A program made the translations under genes and the position numbers. The notes under the pieces were generated by a model, which worked only from the letters and a program-made list of their open reading frames with translations, was not told where the DNA came from and did not search any database. Source: Salinimicrobium tongyeongense (GTDB lineage: Bacteria; Bacteroidota; Bacteroidia; Flavobacteriales; Flavobacteriaceae). Taken from it: a DNA stretch of 64,000 bases. Shown here piece by piece: positions 53,539 to 63,333 of this stretch; positions within the stretch are counted from its first letter, which is position 1, and the number at the start of each line of letters is the position of its first letter. The DNA lies in assembly GCF_026109735.1 (NCBI RefSeq), contig NZ_CP069620.1, positions 1,116,001-1,180,000 of the forward strand, written 5' to 3'.

Positions 53539-54894
53539 TTATCTTGTTTGATTAAGGGTAAGGTCTGTCCCCAAATAATCCTGTACGGTTCTGAAGCCTA
53601 TATAACTACGGGCAGAATCTGCGTATTCGTAATCACGCGAACTCACCTGAAGAAAATATGCCACATCTTTCCATGACCCGCCACGCACAACTTTTTTCAT
53701 ATTGGCCTCATCGTTAACCGAAGGGTTCATGGATGAAGAATACTCATAAGATGCGGGATCGTAAGATGAGAACACCCATTCGGCCACGTTACCGGCCATG
53801 TTATAAAGCCCATAATCGTTAGGCTCATAAGATTTGGCTTCTACGGTGTACAGAGCCTGGTCTGCTGCGTAATCTCCTCTTAGAGGTTTGAAGTTAGCCA
53901 TAAAGCAACCGCGGTCGTTCTTGGTATAAGGCCCACCCCATGGATAAGTAGCAGATTCCAGTCCGCCCCGGGCTGCATATTCCCATTCGGCCTCTGTAGG
54001 CAAACGGTAAGAATTCACATTGTGCTTGCCTCTAGATTTTCGGTAAGCGTTGTGGTAAAGGGTTCTCCACTGTGCAAAAGCACGGGCCTGTTTCCACGAA
54101 ACCCCAACCACCGGGTATTCACCATAAGCCTCATGCCAAAAATAATCGTTGTGCATGGGCTCATTGTAAGAATAGTTAAAATCCTTGATCCAGACGGTGG
54201 TATCGGGATAAATTTTAATTTCTTCGGTTTCGATAAAATCGGTACGTCTTCCGGGTTCTGCTCTTGCGGCGCCACTAACGTCCATCCAGGTGTAACGGAA
54301 TTTTAGGTGGTTCACGTCAAAAGAACGCTGACCGTTGTAGGCTTCTTCAATAGGAATATAAAGGGTATCCATCACCTCGGCATAATATGCATCGGGGTAA
54401 TCTCTGGTGTCCCAAATAATATCTACATCTTTATTGATCTTTCTGCCTTCATAACCCCCAAGGCTGAAGTAGTTATCGTACATGTATTGCTCATACGGGG
54501 TCATTTCACCTTCTTCGCTATCGGCAAAGGCAAATTCACCAATTCCACCCGTTCCAGGGGTTTCACCAATTTCCTCGGCAAAAATCGCAAGCTTCATTCG
54601 GGTGATTGAATCTTTCACCCAATTTACGAACTGGCGATACTCCGCATTGGTAATTTCTGTCTCGTCCATATAAAAGGAACGAACTGTAACGGTTTTTGGC
54701 GGTGCATTGTTCAGGCCGGCAATGTCGTCATCACTCTTACCCATAATAAAAGCGCCACCGGGAATTAATGTCATTCCCAATGGTTTTTCGGGATGCCATT
54801 TCTTTCCCTGCGCACCAACCAATTGCCCCTGATCACCGCGGCCACAAGAGGCCAAAACAGAAATTACAGCAATAAGCGAAAAAATTTTCCTCAT
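53539..54894 (-). CDS. gldK: type IX secretion lipoprotein GldK
   Basis: 451 residues from ATG 54894. The lipobox VLASCGRG gives Cys17; a frame beginning with TTG at 54906 would only add four residues and overlaps a possible -7 box. The body is a sulfatase-modifying-factor fold: GMTLIPGGAFIMGKSDDD, YRLPTEAEWEYAARGG, NVAEWVFSSYDP and KVVRGGSWKD, but the catalytic cysteines of true formylglycine enzymes are absent. With GldN it forms the outer-membrane-side ring of the secretion machine. First gene of the operon. gldJ is not in the window. Confidence 0.95.
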   Translation of the reverse strand: MRKIFSLIAVISVLASCGRGDQGQLVGAQGKKWHPEKPLGMTLIPGGAFIMGKSDDDIAGLNNAPPKTVTVRSFYMDETEITNAEYRQFVNWVKDSITRMKLAIFAEEIGETPGTGGIGEFAFADSEEGEMTPYEQYMYDNYFSLGGYEGRKINKDVDIIWDTRDYPDAYYAEVMDTLYIPIEEAYNGQRSFDVNHLKFRYTWMDVSGAARAEPGRRTDFIETEEIKIYPDTTVWIKDFNYSYNEPMHNDYFWHEAYGEYPVVGVSWKQARAFAQWRTLYHNAYRKSRGKHNVNSYRLPTEAEWEYAARGGLESATYPWGGPYTKNDRGCFMANFKPLRGDYAADQALYTVEAKSYEPNDYGLYNMAGNVAEWVFSSYDPASYEYSSSMNPSVNDEANMKKVVRGGSWKDVAYFLQVSSRDYEYADSARSYIGFRTVQDYLGTDLTLNQTR

Positions 54895-55006
54895 AATATC
54901 TCTCAAAGTTAGGACATAATAGCTCCAAGGCAGTAAACCTATTTATTTATTTTCTAATAAACAATTTATTTAGTTAAAATGCAGAAGCTACAAATGTTTA
55001 TATCAT

Positions 55007-56158
55007 TTAAATTTCGTTTTTCCTTTTCGTTTTATACCACCTCTCAGGGATGATTTGATTACAGGCGTCAAGGTAATCTCCTTGCGTGCAAGGTAATAAC
55101 GTATGCCTTTTAAGTTTATTATTTGCCGGGGAAATAAATGGAATTTCTATCCACCAGCGACCACTGACCGGACTTTTATAAAAAACCAGGACCTCATCGT
55201 CTATTGGCACCTGATACCTAATAAACTCTTTTTTAGAGGAAATAGTATTTTCATTTTTCCTAAAATTCACTCCCTCAACAAAATACCATAGTATTTGAGC
55301 CACCAACATATTGGAAGCCGGGAAATTGAGGCGCGATGTATATTCAAAAACCCCAAATGAAGTCACCTTGTCGCTAATACCTGCATATCTCGCCAAAGCA
55401 CAAATTTCCTTTCCATCAAAACCATTGGGCGATTTAAGACGGTAATTACCAAGTGCACCGGCACTAACCGCATTCAAATCAAGCCCCACAAGGTTGGCAT
55501 CGCGCATTACCGGCTCAATAGCAGTAATATCAGCCGATACTTCCCCCAGCCTTATGGCATCAAAAAACAGCCGCTCCATCAACTCGATCTCGTCCTGCGA
55601 GTTGAAATAAGTCTGGTACCCCAAATTTGAATAATTGAAAAGATTGTACGGCTTTGTCACCACCATCTTTCCCACATACGAATGGTTGCTTATTGGCTTA
55701 TCGGCATCACCAAGATCAAATTTAGCGTCTATATTCACCAGGTTCACCATCTGCTCCACCCCGTCATAAGCCCTGTACTGCGCATAAAGTAAATCTTCGC
55801 CACCTCCAAGAAGCACCGGAATAATGCCATTTTTGAGACAGTAGTTCACCACCGATTGTACCGCAAAAAAAGTATCTTCTTCAGAATTCCCTTTTTGGAT
55901 ATCCCCCAAATCGGCCATGGGCAAATGCCAGTTACCGGCATATAAATTATAGAACTCCCTCCTTATATTATCAAAATCAAACGGCTCTCCTGTAGGTTCC
56001 TCATCCAAACGATCTTCAAGGATCCCAAAAAAGGCAATTTTAACGCCCTCTAGATCGGGAAAGGCCCTATTCTCAAGATGAATGCGCAGGGACGCCCCAA
56101 GGCGGTTACCTTGAGCTGCCAATTCCTCTTTCACCGGCGTAAGAAAATCGAATTCCAT
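55007..56158 (-). CDS. arginase-fold protein with altered metal ligands
   Basis: 383 residues. The overall ureohydrolase pattern is present: the loop ILLGGGEDLL-type stretch near residue 120, VNIDAKFDLG near 142, and GLDLNAVSAGALG near 225. The Mn-binding His in GGDH is replaced (GGED), the ligand H of DAHxD is K (IDAKFD) and the SxDxD triad has changed to LDLNAVS. So it has the fold but probably not the enzyme activity of arginase or formimidoylglutamase. It lies between topA (4 bp away) and gldK on the same strand, as I recall in other Flavobacteria, which suggests a gliding or secretion role. Confidence 0.82.
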   Translation of the reverse strand: MEFDFLTPVKEELAAQGNRLGASLRIHLENRAFPDLEGVKIAFFGILEDRLDEEPTGEPFDFDNIRREFYNLYAGNWHLPMADLGDIQKGNSEEDTFFAVQSVVNYCLKNGIIPVLLGGGEDLLYAQYRAYDGVEQMVNLVNIDAKFDLGDADKPISNHSYVGKMVVTKPYNLFNYSNLGYQTYFNSQDEIELMERLFFDAIRLGEVSADITAIEPVMRDANLVGLDLNAVSAGALGNYRLKSPNGFDGKEICALARYAGISDKVTSFGVFEYTSRLNFPASNMLVAQILWYFVEGVNFRKNENTISSKKEFIRYQVPIDDEVLVFYKSPVSGRWWIEIPFISPANNKLKRHTLLPCTQGDYLDACNQIIPERWYKTKRKNEI

Positions 56159-56161
56159 AAA

Positions 56162-58705
56162 TTACTCCTTTTTGGAAACAGTTTTTTTACGGGTGGTTTT
56201 CTTGGTCCCGGTCTTCTTTGAAGCGGCAGTTTTTTTAGCGGCCTTTTTCTTGGGAGCTTTTTTCTCGAGTATGTCCTTCACCTCTTCAAGACTCAGTTTT
56301 GCAGCATCTACAGTCTTTGGCAATTCAATTTTTGTCTTGCCTTTAATAATATTTGAACGTCCCCACCTGGCTTTCTCTACCCTGATTCCTTCCTCTTCCC
56401 AGTTATGGATCACCTTCTCGCGCTCTTTCCTTATCTTATCTTCAATAAGCTCTTCAATATCTTCTGCGGAAAGATTATCAAAATCATACTTTTTGTTCAC
56501 GTTTATGAACATGTCGTTCCATTTGAGGTAAGGCCCAAAACGCCCCACCCCTTTTTGAACCGGAAGATCTTTGTATTCATAGATAGGCGCATCGGCTTTT
56601 TCTTTTGCCTTGATCAACTCGAGCGCACGATCCATGGTTACGGCTATAGGATCTTCCCCTTTTTCAAGCGAAACGAATTTTTTCCCGTAGCGCACGTAAG
56701 GGCCAAAACGCCCGTTGTTCACTTCCACTTTTTCCCCTTCATATTCCCCTAGTTCCTTCGGAAGTTTAAACAGCTCCATCGCCTCTTCAAAAGTGACTGA
56801 ATCAAGGGTTTGATCTGGAGAAAGGCTGGCAAATTTTGGCTTCTCCTCATCCTCTACAGATCCCATCTGCACCATGGGTCCAAATTTCCCGAGCCGCACA
56901 CTCACCGGCTTTCCGGTAACAGGATCTTCCCCTAAAATTCTTTCGCCAACTTCCCTTTCCGCATTTTGGGCAACATCGAGCACATGAGGGTGAAAATCAC
57001 TGTAGAAATCTTTCATCATCTTGGTCCACTCCTCATTTCCTTCAGCAATATCATCAAAATCCTGCTCTACCTTGGCGGTAAAGTTGTAATCGAGGATGCT
57101 TGAGAAATGGTTGACAAGAAAATCGTTCACCACCATCCCAACATCGGTTGGCACAAGTTTGCCCTTATCACTACCTACAGTTTCCGTAAGTTTCTTTTCG
57201 CTGATTTTTTCAGCTTTTAATGTAAGCTGCACATAATCACGCTCCACCCCGTCAACCGATCCTTTTTCGATATAATTCCGGTTTTGAATTGTAGAAATGG
57301 TTGGCGCGTAGGTAGACGGGCGTCCTATTCCCAGCTCTTCGAGTTTCTTTACCAAAGAAGCTTCAGTATAGCGGTAAGGGGGCCGTGTAAATCTCTCGGT
57401 GGCCGTGATATGATTATTTTCAAGTTTTTCGTTCACCCGTAGTGCCGGCAACATGCCTTCCTGTTCCTGTAATTCTTCATCCTCTTCGTCGCGGCCTTCC
57501 AGGTAAACTTTCAGGAAACCCTCAAATTTTAAAACCTCCCCGTTGGCAGTGAACTGTTTATCGTGCTTATCGGCTTCAATTTTCACATTGGTCCTTTCCA
57601 GTTCGGCTTCGCTCATTTGGGAAGCTATGGCACGTTTCCAGATCAATTCATACAGGCGCTGTTCATCGCGATCGGCCTGCACGCTGTGGGCCGCAAAATT
57701 TGTTGGCCTAATGGCCTCGTGAGCTTCCTGCGCCCCTTTTGTTTTTCCTTTGAATTGACGTGTCTTGCTGTACTTTTCACCGTAGGCGTCTAAAATCTCT
57801 TTTTTGGCACCTTTTCTTGCGTCATCAGAAAGGTTGACGCTATCGGTTCTCATATAAGTAATATGCCCCGCCTCATAGAGACGCTGCGCCATGGTCATGG
57901 TCTTACTTACTGAAAAATATAATTTTCGGGCAGCTTCCTGCTGAAGTGTTGAGGTTGTAAAGGGTGGTGCCGGGGACTTTTTAGCCGGTTTGGTCGTAAG
58001 ATCGGCCACCTTGAAATTCGCACCCAGGTTATCTGAAAGGAACTGTTCGGCTTCAGCCTTGGTATCAAAATTTTTAGGAAGTTTTGCTTTGAAAGATTTA
58101 CCTTCCTCATTGGTAAATTCGGCATCAATCCTGAAGGAAGCTTCAGGAATAAAACCCTGAATTTCGCGCTCTCTCTCCACAATCAACCTCACCGACACAC
58201 TTTGAACCCTTCCTGCCGAAAGGCCTCCTTTTACTTTTCTCCAAAGCACAGGAGAAAGCTCATAGCCCACAAGCCTGTCCAACACACGCCGTGCCTGCTG
58301 GGCATTTACCAGGTTGTAATTGATCCCTCTTGGGTTTTCGATTGCTCTGAGAATAGCCGATTTTGTGATCTCGTGAAAAACGATCCTTTTGGTTTTGTTC
58401 TTATCAAGATCCAGCTCTTCGGCCAGGTGCCACGCAATAGCTTCCCCCTCCCGGTCTTCATCACTCGCCAGCCAAACCATCTCGGCGCTCTTTGCAAGGC
58501 TCTTCAGTTTTTTAACAACGTCTTTCTTGTCTTTAGACACTATATATTTAGGAGTAAAATCGCCCTCGGTATCTACGCCCAGCTCTTTTGCTGGCAAGTC
58601 GGCAATATGACCAAAACTGGAAGCAACAGTGTAATCTTTGCCGAGAAATTTCTCAATAGTTTTAGCCTTTGCGGGGGACTCTACAATCACTAAATTCTTT
58701 GCCAT
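56162..58705 (-). CDS. topA: DNA topoisomerase I
   Basis: 847 residues. Toprim domain at the start (NLVIVESPAKAKTIEKFLG, DEDREGEAIAWHL), active-site Tyr near 284 in GHITYMRTDSVNL, and the gate domains. The C-terminus has several repeats with VRLGKFGPMVQMG, NGRFGPYVRYGKKF and VGRFGPYLKWNDMF and no four-cysteine zinc fingers. It ends in a lysine/alanine tail (KKAPKKKAAKKTAASKK), probably DNA binding. It relaxes negative supercoils. Two 5' spacer bases separate its stop from the next gene. Confidence 0.98.
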   Translation of the reverse strand: MAKNLVIVESPAKAKTIEKFLGKDYTVASSFGHIADLPAKELGVDTEGDFTPKYIVSKDKKDVVKKLKSLAKSAEMVWLASDEDREGEAIAWHLAEELDLDKNKTKRIVFHEITKSAILRAIENPRGINYNLVNAQQARRVLDRLVGYELSPVLWRKVKGGLSAGRVQSVSVRLIVEREREIQGFIPEASFRIDAEFTNEEGKSFKAKLPKNFDTKAEAEQFLSDNLGANFKVADLTTKPAKKSPAPPFTTSTLQQEAARKLYFSVSKTMTMAQRLYEAGHITYMRTDSVNLSDDARKGAKKEILDAYGEKYSKTRQFKGKTKGAQEAHEAIRPTNFAAHSVQADRDEQRLYELIWKRAIASQMSEAELERTNVKIEADKHDKQFTANGEVLKFEGFLKVYLEGRDEEDEELQEQEGMLPALRVNEKLENNHITATERFTRPPYRYTEASLVKKLEELGIGRPSTYAPTISTIQNRNYIEKGSVDGVERDYVQLTLKAEKISEKKLTETVGSDKGKLVPTDVGMVVNDFLVNHFSSILDYNFTAKVEQDFDDIAEGNEEWTKMMKDFYSDFHPHVLDVAQNAEREVGERILGEDPVTGKPVSVRLGKFGPMVQMGSVEDEEKPKFASLSPDQTLDSVTFEEAMELFKLPKELGEYEGEKVEVNNGRFGPYVRYGKKFVSLEKGEDPIAVTMDRALELIKAKEKADAPIYEYKDLPVQKGVGRFGPYLKWNDMFINVNKKYDFDNLSAEDIEELIEDKIRKEREKVIHNWEEEGIRVEKARWGRSNIIKGKTKIELPKTVDAAKLSLEEVKDILEKKAPKKKAAKKTAASKKTGTKKTTRKKTVSKKE

Positions 58706-58920
58706 AGTATCATTTTTTGTTTTGCAAAAGTATGGGAATTTTTAAATATGGCTGCAAATCACAAATTTTTATCCGCTCAACCCTGCCCCTAAACAATAAT
58801 TTGGCAATTAACTTAAAATGCACAACCCGCCTTCCCTGTAATTTATTCTGAATTTTATATGAAGAATTTATACTTCAGTCATATTATATAGGGATCCTTA
58901 GAAACTGAAAAATACCTTTC

Positions 58921-58933
58921 AAAATGCCATTTT
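58921..58933. repeat. AAAATGCCATTTT palindrome upstream of miaB
   Basis: Exact copy, flanked by TTC and TGAA so that the dyad extends to about 20 bp with one gap. Confidence 0.85.
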
Positions 58934-59008
58934 TGAAGCCTCATAACCTGGCTCTCTCTTTTGCCCCCACTCCTTCCGAAGAAGCCTTTCAGAATTTCCT
59001 CCTGTCAC

Positions 59009-59040
59009 TTTGTCACATACCAACTAAAACTGTATCTTTG
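59009..59040 (+). promoter_or_regulatory. promoter of miaB
   Basis: TTTG (59009-59012), 20 bp, TATCTTTG (59033-59040). An exact consensus match 33 bp before ATG 59074; it decides the start of miaB. Confidence 0.75.
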
Positions 59041-59073
59041 CCCGTTCAATTGCCTAAGGCATTTTTTGGAATT

Positions 59074-60519
59074 ATGGAGAAGATTATAGACGAAAAACAG
59101 CAGGGAAATACACTGGTAATGGAGCCTCAAAAGGGCAATGGGAAAAAGCTGATGATTGAGAGCTACGGCTGCCAGATGAACTTTAGCGACAGTGAGATCG
59201 TGGCTTCAATACTTGCAAAAGAAGGTTTTGACACCACACAAAGCCTCGAGGAGGCAGACCTGGTGCTTATCAACACCTGTTCAATTAGAGATAAAGCAGA
59301 ACAAACGGTACGCAAGAGACTTGAAAAATACAACGCGGTAAAAAGGATCAACCCCGGGATGAAAGTGGGGGTGCTTGGCTGTATGGCCGAACGCCTTAAA
59401 GCAAAGTTCCTGGAAGAGGAAAAAATTGTAGACCTGGTGGTAGGCCCCGATGCCTACAAAGACCTGCCAAACCTCATCAATGAAGTGGAAGAAGGCCGCA
59501 ATGCGGTGAACGTGATACTTTCCAAAGATGAGACCTACGGTGATATTTCTCCCGTGCGCCTGCAAAGCAACGGCGTTTCAGCCTTTGTTTCTATCACGCG
59601 GGGCTGCGACAATATGTGTACTTTCTGCGTGGTACCTTTTACCCGCGGAAGAGAGCGAAGCCGCGACCCGCAAAGTATTCTGGAAGAAGTGAATGACCTG
59701 GCACAAAAAGGCTTTAAGGAAATCACCCTTTTGGGACAAAATGTTGACAGCTACCTGTGGTATGGCGGCGGACTCAAAAAAGATTTTAAAAATGCTTCGG
59801 AAATGCAAAAGGCCACCGCTACAAATTTTGCTGCGCTTTTGAGGATGGTGACCGAAGCCCATCCAAAAATGAGGATAAGGTTCTCTACTTCAAATCCGCA
59901 GGATATGACACTCGATGTGATCGAGGCCATGGCGAAGTACCCGAATATTTGTAAATATATCCACCTGCCTGTACAAAGTGGAAGCGACAGGATTCTTAAA
60001 GCCATGAACCGTCTGCACACCCGCGAAGAATATTTTGAGTTGATTGACAACATCAGGAAACTAATGCCCGATTGCGCCATTTCGCAGGATATGATCACCG
60101 GATTCCCTACGGAAACCGAAGAAGACCACCAGGACACCCTGTCTCTAATGGAATATGTGAAGTACGATTTTGGCTTCATGTTCGCCTATTCTGAAAGACC
60201 CGGAACCATGGCTGCCAGGAAACTGGAAGACGATGTTCCCGAAGAAGTTAAAAAAAGAAGGCTCACAGAAATTGTGAACCTGCAACAAAAACACAGCCAC
60301 TACAGGACCAGCCAGTTTGTTGGCAAGACGGTAGAGGTGTTGATCGAAAAAGAATCCAAGAAATCTGATGCTCACTGGAGCGGCAGGACCACTCAAAACA
60401 CCGTTGCCGTATTTCCGAAGGAAGATTATAAGGTTGGGGATTTTGTGAACGTAAAGATCAACGACTGCACCAGCGCCACTTTAATAGGAGAAGCGGTTGG
60501 ATATAGCGAGAATAATTAG
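59074..60519 (+). CDS. miaB: tRNA-i6A37 methylthiotransferase MiaB
   Basis: 481 residues from ATG 59074 ([18 protein letters not shown]). The UPF0004 domain has three Cys ligands ([31 protein letters not shown]); the radical-SAM core has [20 protein letters not shown] near residue 180 with CxxxCxxC; a C-terminal TRAM domain follows ([15 protein letters not shown]). It converts i6A37 to ms2i6A in tRNAs. Two iron-sulfur clusters are implied. Upstream ATG 58924 is rejected because of the promoter at 59009. Confidence 0.96.
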   Translation: MEKIIDEKQQGNTLVMEPQKGNGKKLMIESYGCQMNFSDSEIVASILAKEGFDTTQSLEEADLVLINTCSIRDKAEQTVRKRLEKYNAVKRINPGMKVGVLGCMAERLKAKFLEEEKIVDLVVGPDAYKDLPNLINEVEEGRNAVNVILSKDETYGDISPVRLQSNGVSAFVSITRGCDNMCTFCVVPFTRGRERSRDPQSILEEVNDLAQKGFKEITLLGQNVDSYLWYGGGLKKDFKNASEMQKATATNFAALLRMVTEAHPKMRIRFSTSNPQDMTLDVIEAMAKYPNICKYIHLPVQSGSDRILKAMNRLHTREEYFELIDNIRKLMPDCAISQDMITGFPTETEEDHQDTLSLMEYVKYDFGFMFAYSERPGTMAARKLEDDVPEEVKKRRLTEIVNLQQKHSHYRTSQFVGKTVEVLIEKESKKSDAHWSGRTTQNTVAVFPKEDYKVGDFVNVKINDCTSATLIGEAVGYSENN

Positions 60520-60522
60520 TGC

Positions 60523-60542
60523 GCAGTGATCAGCAGGCAGTG
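60523..60542. repeat. heptad array after the miaB stop
   Basis: CAGTGAT, CAGCAGG, CAGTGG starting about 4 bp after the TAG of miaB. Confidence 0.55.
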
Positions 60543-60681
60543 GTTTGCTAAGGTTTAAGGAAAATATCAGGTCTACATTTGTTCATCCTTTCTTGAGCAG
60601 TAGATTTACATTTAATATTAAAAGGATTTCCCGCACCCCTATTGGAATTTGGTGCTTGTTTATTGGAATTTGATTAGAAAT

Positions 60682-61938
60682 ATGGAAAGTATTCAGGCAA
60701 TAAAACAGCGTTTCGGCATTCTGGGAAATGACCAGAAGCTGAACAGGGCAGTAGAAAAAGCCATGCAGGTGGCGCCAACAGATATTTCGGTGCTGGTTAC
60801 CGGGGAAAGCGGGGTGGGAAAGGAAAGCATCCCAAAGATCATCCATGCGCTCTCCCACCGCAAACACGGAAAATACATCGCCGTGAACTGCGGTGCCATT
60901 CCCGAAGGTACTATTGACAGTGAACTCTTTGGGCACGAAAAAGGTGCTTTTACCGGTGCCACCCAAACCCGAAGCGGATATTTTGAAGTGGCCGATGGCG
61001 GCACCATTTTCCTCGATGAAGTTGGTGAACTGCCACTCACCACGCAGGTACGGCTTCTGCGTGTGCTCGAAAATGGCGAATTTATCAAGGTAGGCTCTTC
61101 AAAAGTGCAAAAGACCAACGTGCGCATTGTAGCTGCCACCAACCTCAATATGGCCGAAGCCATTAAAAAGGAAAAATTCAGGGAAGACCTTTACTACAGG
61201 CTTAGCACCGTGGAGATCTACCTGCCACCGCTGCGCGATCGCAAGGAAGACATCCACCTGCTCTTCAGGAAATTTGCAGCCGATTTTGCCCTGAAATACA
61301 AAATGCCCACCATTCGCCTTGAAGACGATGCCATAAGCCTCCTGCAAAAATATTCCTGGAATGGAAACGTGAGGCAGCTAAGGAACCTCGCAGAGCAGAT
61401 TTCAGTTTTAGAACAGGAAAGAAGCATAGACGCCGCAAAACTCAAGGAATACCTTCCCGGTTATGGCAGTAACCTGCCGGCGGTTATCGAAGAGAAGAAG
61501 AAAGAAAACGACTTCAGCAATGAACGGGAAATTCTTTACAAAGTGCTTTTTGACATGAAAAGCGACCTTAACGACCTTAAAAAGCTCACCTTGGAGCTTA
61601 TGGAAAATGATGGCCACAAGAATGTAAGGGAAGAGAACGAAAGCCTCATCAACAAGATCTACGGGAATAATGAGGAAGAAGATGTTATTCCTGAAGAAAT
61701 AACCGATGAACAACTGGAAGTACTTCAAATTCCGCAGCAAAACCCTTCAGATAAACAGGATAAATATTACTTTGCTGAAGAAATTGAGGAAGAAGAGACG
61801 CTTTCCCTCCAGGACAAGGAGCTGGAACTCATTAAGAAATCTCTGGAGCGCCACAACGGAAAACGCAAGGCGGCCGCCGAAGAGCTTGGGATAAGCGAGC
61901 GCACCCTGTACAGAAAGATCAAACAATACGACCTTTAA
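60682..61938 (+). CDS. sigma-54-dependent transcriptional activator without sensor domain
   Basis: 418 residues from ATG 60682; a frame extension to 60649 adds no conserved sequence. The AAA+ domain fills residues 5-240: Walker A VTGESGVGKES, the sigma-54 contact loop GAFTGAT near residue 88, Walker B GTIFLDEVGELP and LYYRLSTVEIYLPPLRDR. A long acidic linker (NEEEDVIPEEITDEQLEVLQ) leads to a Fis-type HTH (NGKRKAAAEELGISERTLYRKIKQYDL). There is no receiver or ligand domain, so activity must be controlled otherwise, perhaps by abundance. It precedes lptE by 29 bp and so may drive envelope or heat-shock genes; a sigma-54-like site is present before groES. Confidence 0.94.
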   Translation: MESIQAIKQRFGILGNDQKLNRAVEKAMQVAPTDISVLVTGESGVGKESIPKIIHALSHRKHGKYIAVNCGAIPEGTIDSELFGHEKGAFTGATQTRSGYFEVADGGTIFLDEVGELPLTTQVRLLRVLENGEFIKVGSSKVQKTNVRIVAATNLNMAEAIKKEKFREDLYYRLSTVEIYLPPLRDRKEDIHLLFRKFAADFALKYKMPTIRLEDDAISLLQKYSWNGNVRQLRNLAEQISVLEQERSIDAAKLKEYLPGYGSNLPAVIEEKKKENDFSNEREILYKVLFDMKSDLNDLKKLTLELMENDGHKNVREENESLINKIYGNNEEEDVIPEEITDEQLEVLQIPQQNPSDKQDKYYFAEEIEEEETLSLQDKELELIKKSLERHNGKRKAAAEELGISERTLYRKIKQYDL

Positions 61939-61951
61939 AAAATGTCATTTT
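61939..61951. repeat. AAAATGTCATTTT palindrome between the activator gene and lptE
   Basis: Exact copy immediately after the activator stop; flanks A and TTGAC. Confidence 0.85.
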
Positions 61952-61967
61952 TGACACCCAGTCTCTT

Positions 61968-62474
61968 ATGAAAAAAATACAATTCTTGTTTCTTTTGATG
62001 CTTTCGTTCAGCCTGTCATCTTGTGGCATCTATTCGTTTTCGGGGGCCGATGTGGGGAATGCGCAAACCTTTCAGGTTAATTATTTTCAGAATGCCGCAC
62101 CAATTGTGGAGCCGGGAATTGACCGTACCTTCACGCTCCAGCTCCAGGATCTTATTCAGAGTCAGACGAACCTGAGCCTAACCAATGAGAACGGAGACCT
62201 GGTATACGAAGGGGAAATTATAGATTACTACGTTTCGCCCATGAGTGCCACGGCTCAAAGTACTGCCGCACAAAACCGTCTCACCATCGTGGTCAACCTC
62301 AGGTTTTACAACACCTTAGATCCCGAAAAAGACATTTTAGACAGGCGTTTCTCGTTCTACTACGACTATCCTGCCAGTGCACAGCTTATTGGGCCGGTGC
62401 TGGCAACAGCCCTTGAAGAGATCTTTACCCGCATCACTCAGGATATTTTTAATGCTACTCTGGCAAACTGGTAA
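61968..62474 (+). CDS. lptE: LPS-assembly lipoprotein LptE
   Basis: 168 residues. The lipobox SLSSCGIYSFSG (Cys19) is followed by the LptE pattern: AQTFQVNYFQN, TFTLQLQDLIQSQTNLSL, NLVYEGEIIDYYVSP-like strand and RRFSFYYDYPASAQL. LptE plugs the LptD barrel in the outer membrane and helps insert LPS. Overlaps the next gene by 1 bp. Operon follows the activator. Confidence 0.92.
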   Translation: MKKIQFLFLLMLSFSLSSCGIYSFSGADVGNAQTFQVNYFQNAAPIVEPGIDRTFTLQLQDLIQSQTNLSLTNENGDLVYEGEIIDYYVSPMSATAQSTAAQNRLTIVVNLRFYNTLDPEKDILDRRFSFYYDYPASAQLIGPVLATALEEIFTRITQDIFNATLANW

Positions 62475-63328
62475 TGAAACAGGCAGAAGTCATATCGATC
62501 CTTAAAAATCCTGCTGCCATTTCTTTTGAGCAGACAAAAGCGCTGCACGATATTTTAAAGAAATACCCGTATTTCCAGGCGGCCCGTGCCGTAAGGCTCA
62601 AGGGGCTCAAAAATGTGAACAGCCTGCACTACAACAAGGAGCTCAAGGTAACAGCCGCTCACACTACAGACAGAGGGGTGCTTTTTGACTTTATTACTTC
62701 AAAAGAATTCAACCAAAATGAAATTGCCGAATCTATCAAGAAGCAGGAGCAGCAGCAAAAGCAACTTGAAGATAAATCGGTATCAACAGAGCCCAAAGAG
62801 GACGAAAACCTGACCCTCGACAAAGCCCTGAAAATGAAATCTCAGGAATCGGCCCGGGTATTTGATCCGGGGCTGTTCCAGAAGAGGGAAGACAAAGAGC
62901 AACAGGCTTCAGGAGAAGGTGATGATTCGCTCGAAATTGGGAAACCCCTGTCGTTTAACCGCAACGAAAACCACTCTTTTTCTGAATGGCTGAAACTGGC
63001 TTCGGCAAAACCTGTAAAACGTGAAGAATCAACTTCCGAAGAACAGGAAGAAAAGAGCCGGAAGTTTGAACTTATCGAGGAATTTATCTCAAAAAACCCA
63101 AGGATTACCCCGTCAAAAACGGCAAAAAAAGCCAACCTCGCCGAAGAGAGCCTTGCAGCCCCCGAAGCCCTTATGACAGAGACTTTAGCGCGGGTTTACC
63201 TGGAGCAGAAAAACTATAAAAAAGCCATCCAGGCATATAAAATTTTAATTTTGAAAAATCCGGAAAAAAGTGGTTTCTTTGCAGACCAAATTCGGGCAAT
63301 CGAGAAATTACAGGAAAATAACAGTTAA
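62474..63328 (+). CDS. TPR-like cytoplasmic protein
   Basis: 284 residues. The first part (ISFEQTKALHDILKKYPYFQAARAVRLKGLKN) and the C-terminal TETLARVYLEQKNYKKAIQAYKILILKNPEKSGFFADQIRAIEKL form TPR-like helical hairpins; the middle is a low-complexity charged linker (KQEQQQKQLEDKSVSTEPK). Found in Flavobacteria between lptE and secG, so possibly linked to membrane export, though no direct evidence exists. Its start overlaps the stop of lptE. Confidence 0.75.
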   Translation: MKQAEVISILKNPAAISFEQTKALHDILKKYPYFQAARAVRLKGLKNVNSLHYNKELKVTAAHTTDRGVLFDFITSKEFNQNEIAESIKKQEQQQKQLEDKSVSTEPKEDENLTLDKALKMKSQESARVFDPGLFQKREDKEQQASGEGDDSLEIGKPLSFNRNENHSFSEWLKLASAKPVKREESTSEEQEEKSRKFELIEEFISKNPRITPSKTAKKANLAEESLAAPEALMTETLARVYLEQKNYKKAIQAYKILILKNPEKSGFFADQIRAIEKLQENNS

Positions 63329-63333
63329 GCATA

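Larger units (their letters stand above)
58706..59073. other. divergent spacer between topA and miaB
   Basis: No convincing gene. A frame starting at 58924 is open into miaB, but its first 50 codons have no family character and contain the miaB promoter. The region holds AAAATGCCATTTT (58921), CTTCCGAAG (58973) and the promoter (59009-59040). Confidence 0.6.

Noticed and set aside
58924-59073. N-terminal extension of MiaB from ATG 58924
   Set aside because: The 50 extra codons have no family character and contain an exact TTTG-N20-TATCTTTG promoter; MEKIIDEK at 59074 is the better start.
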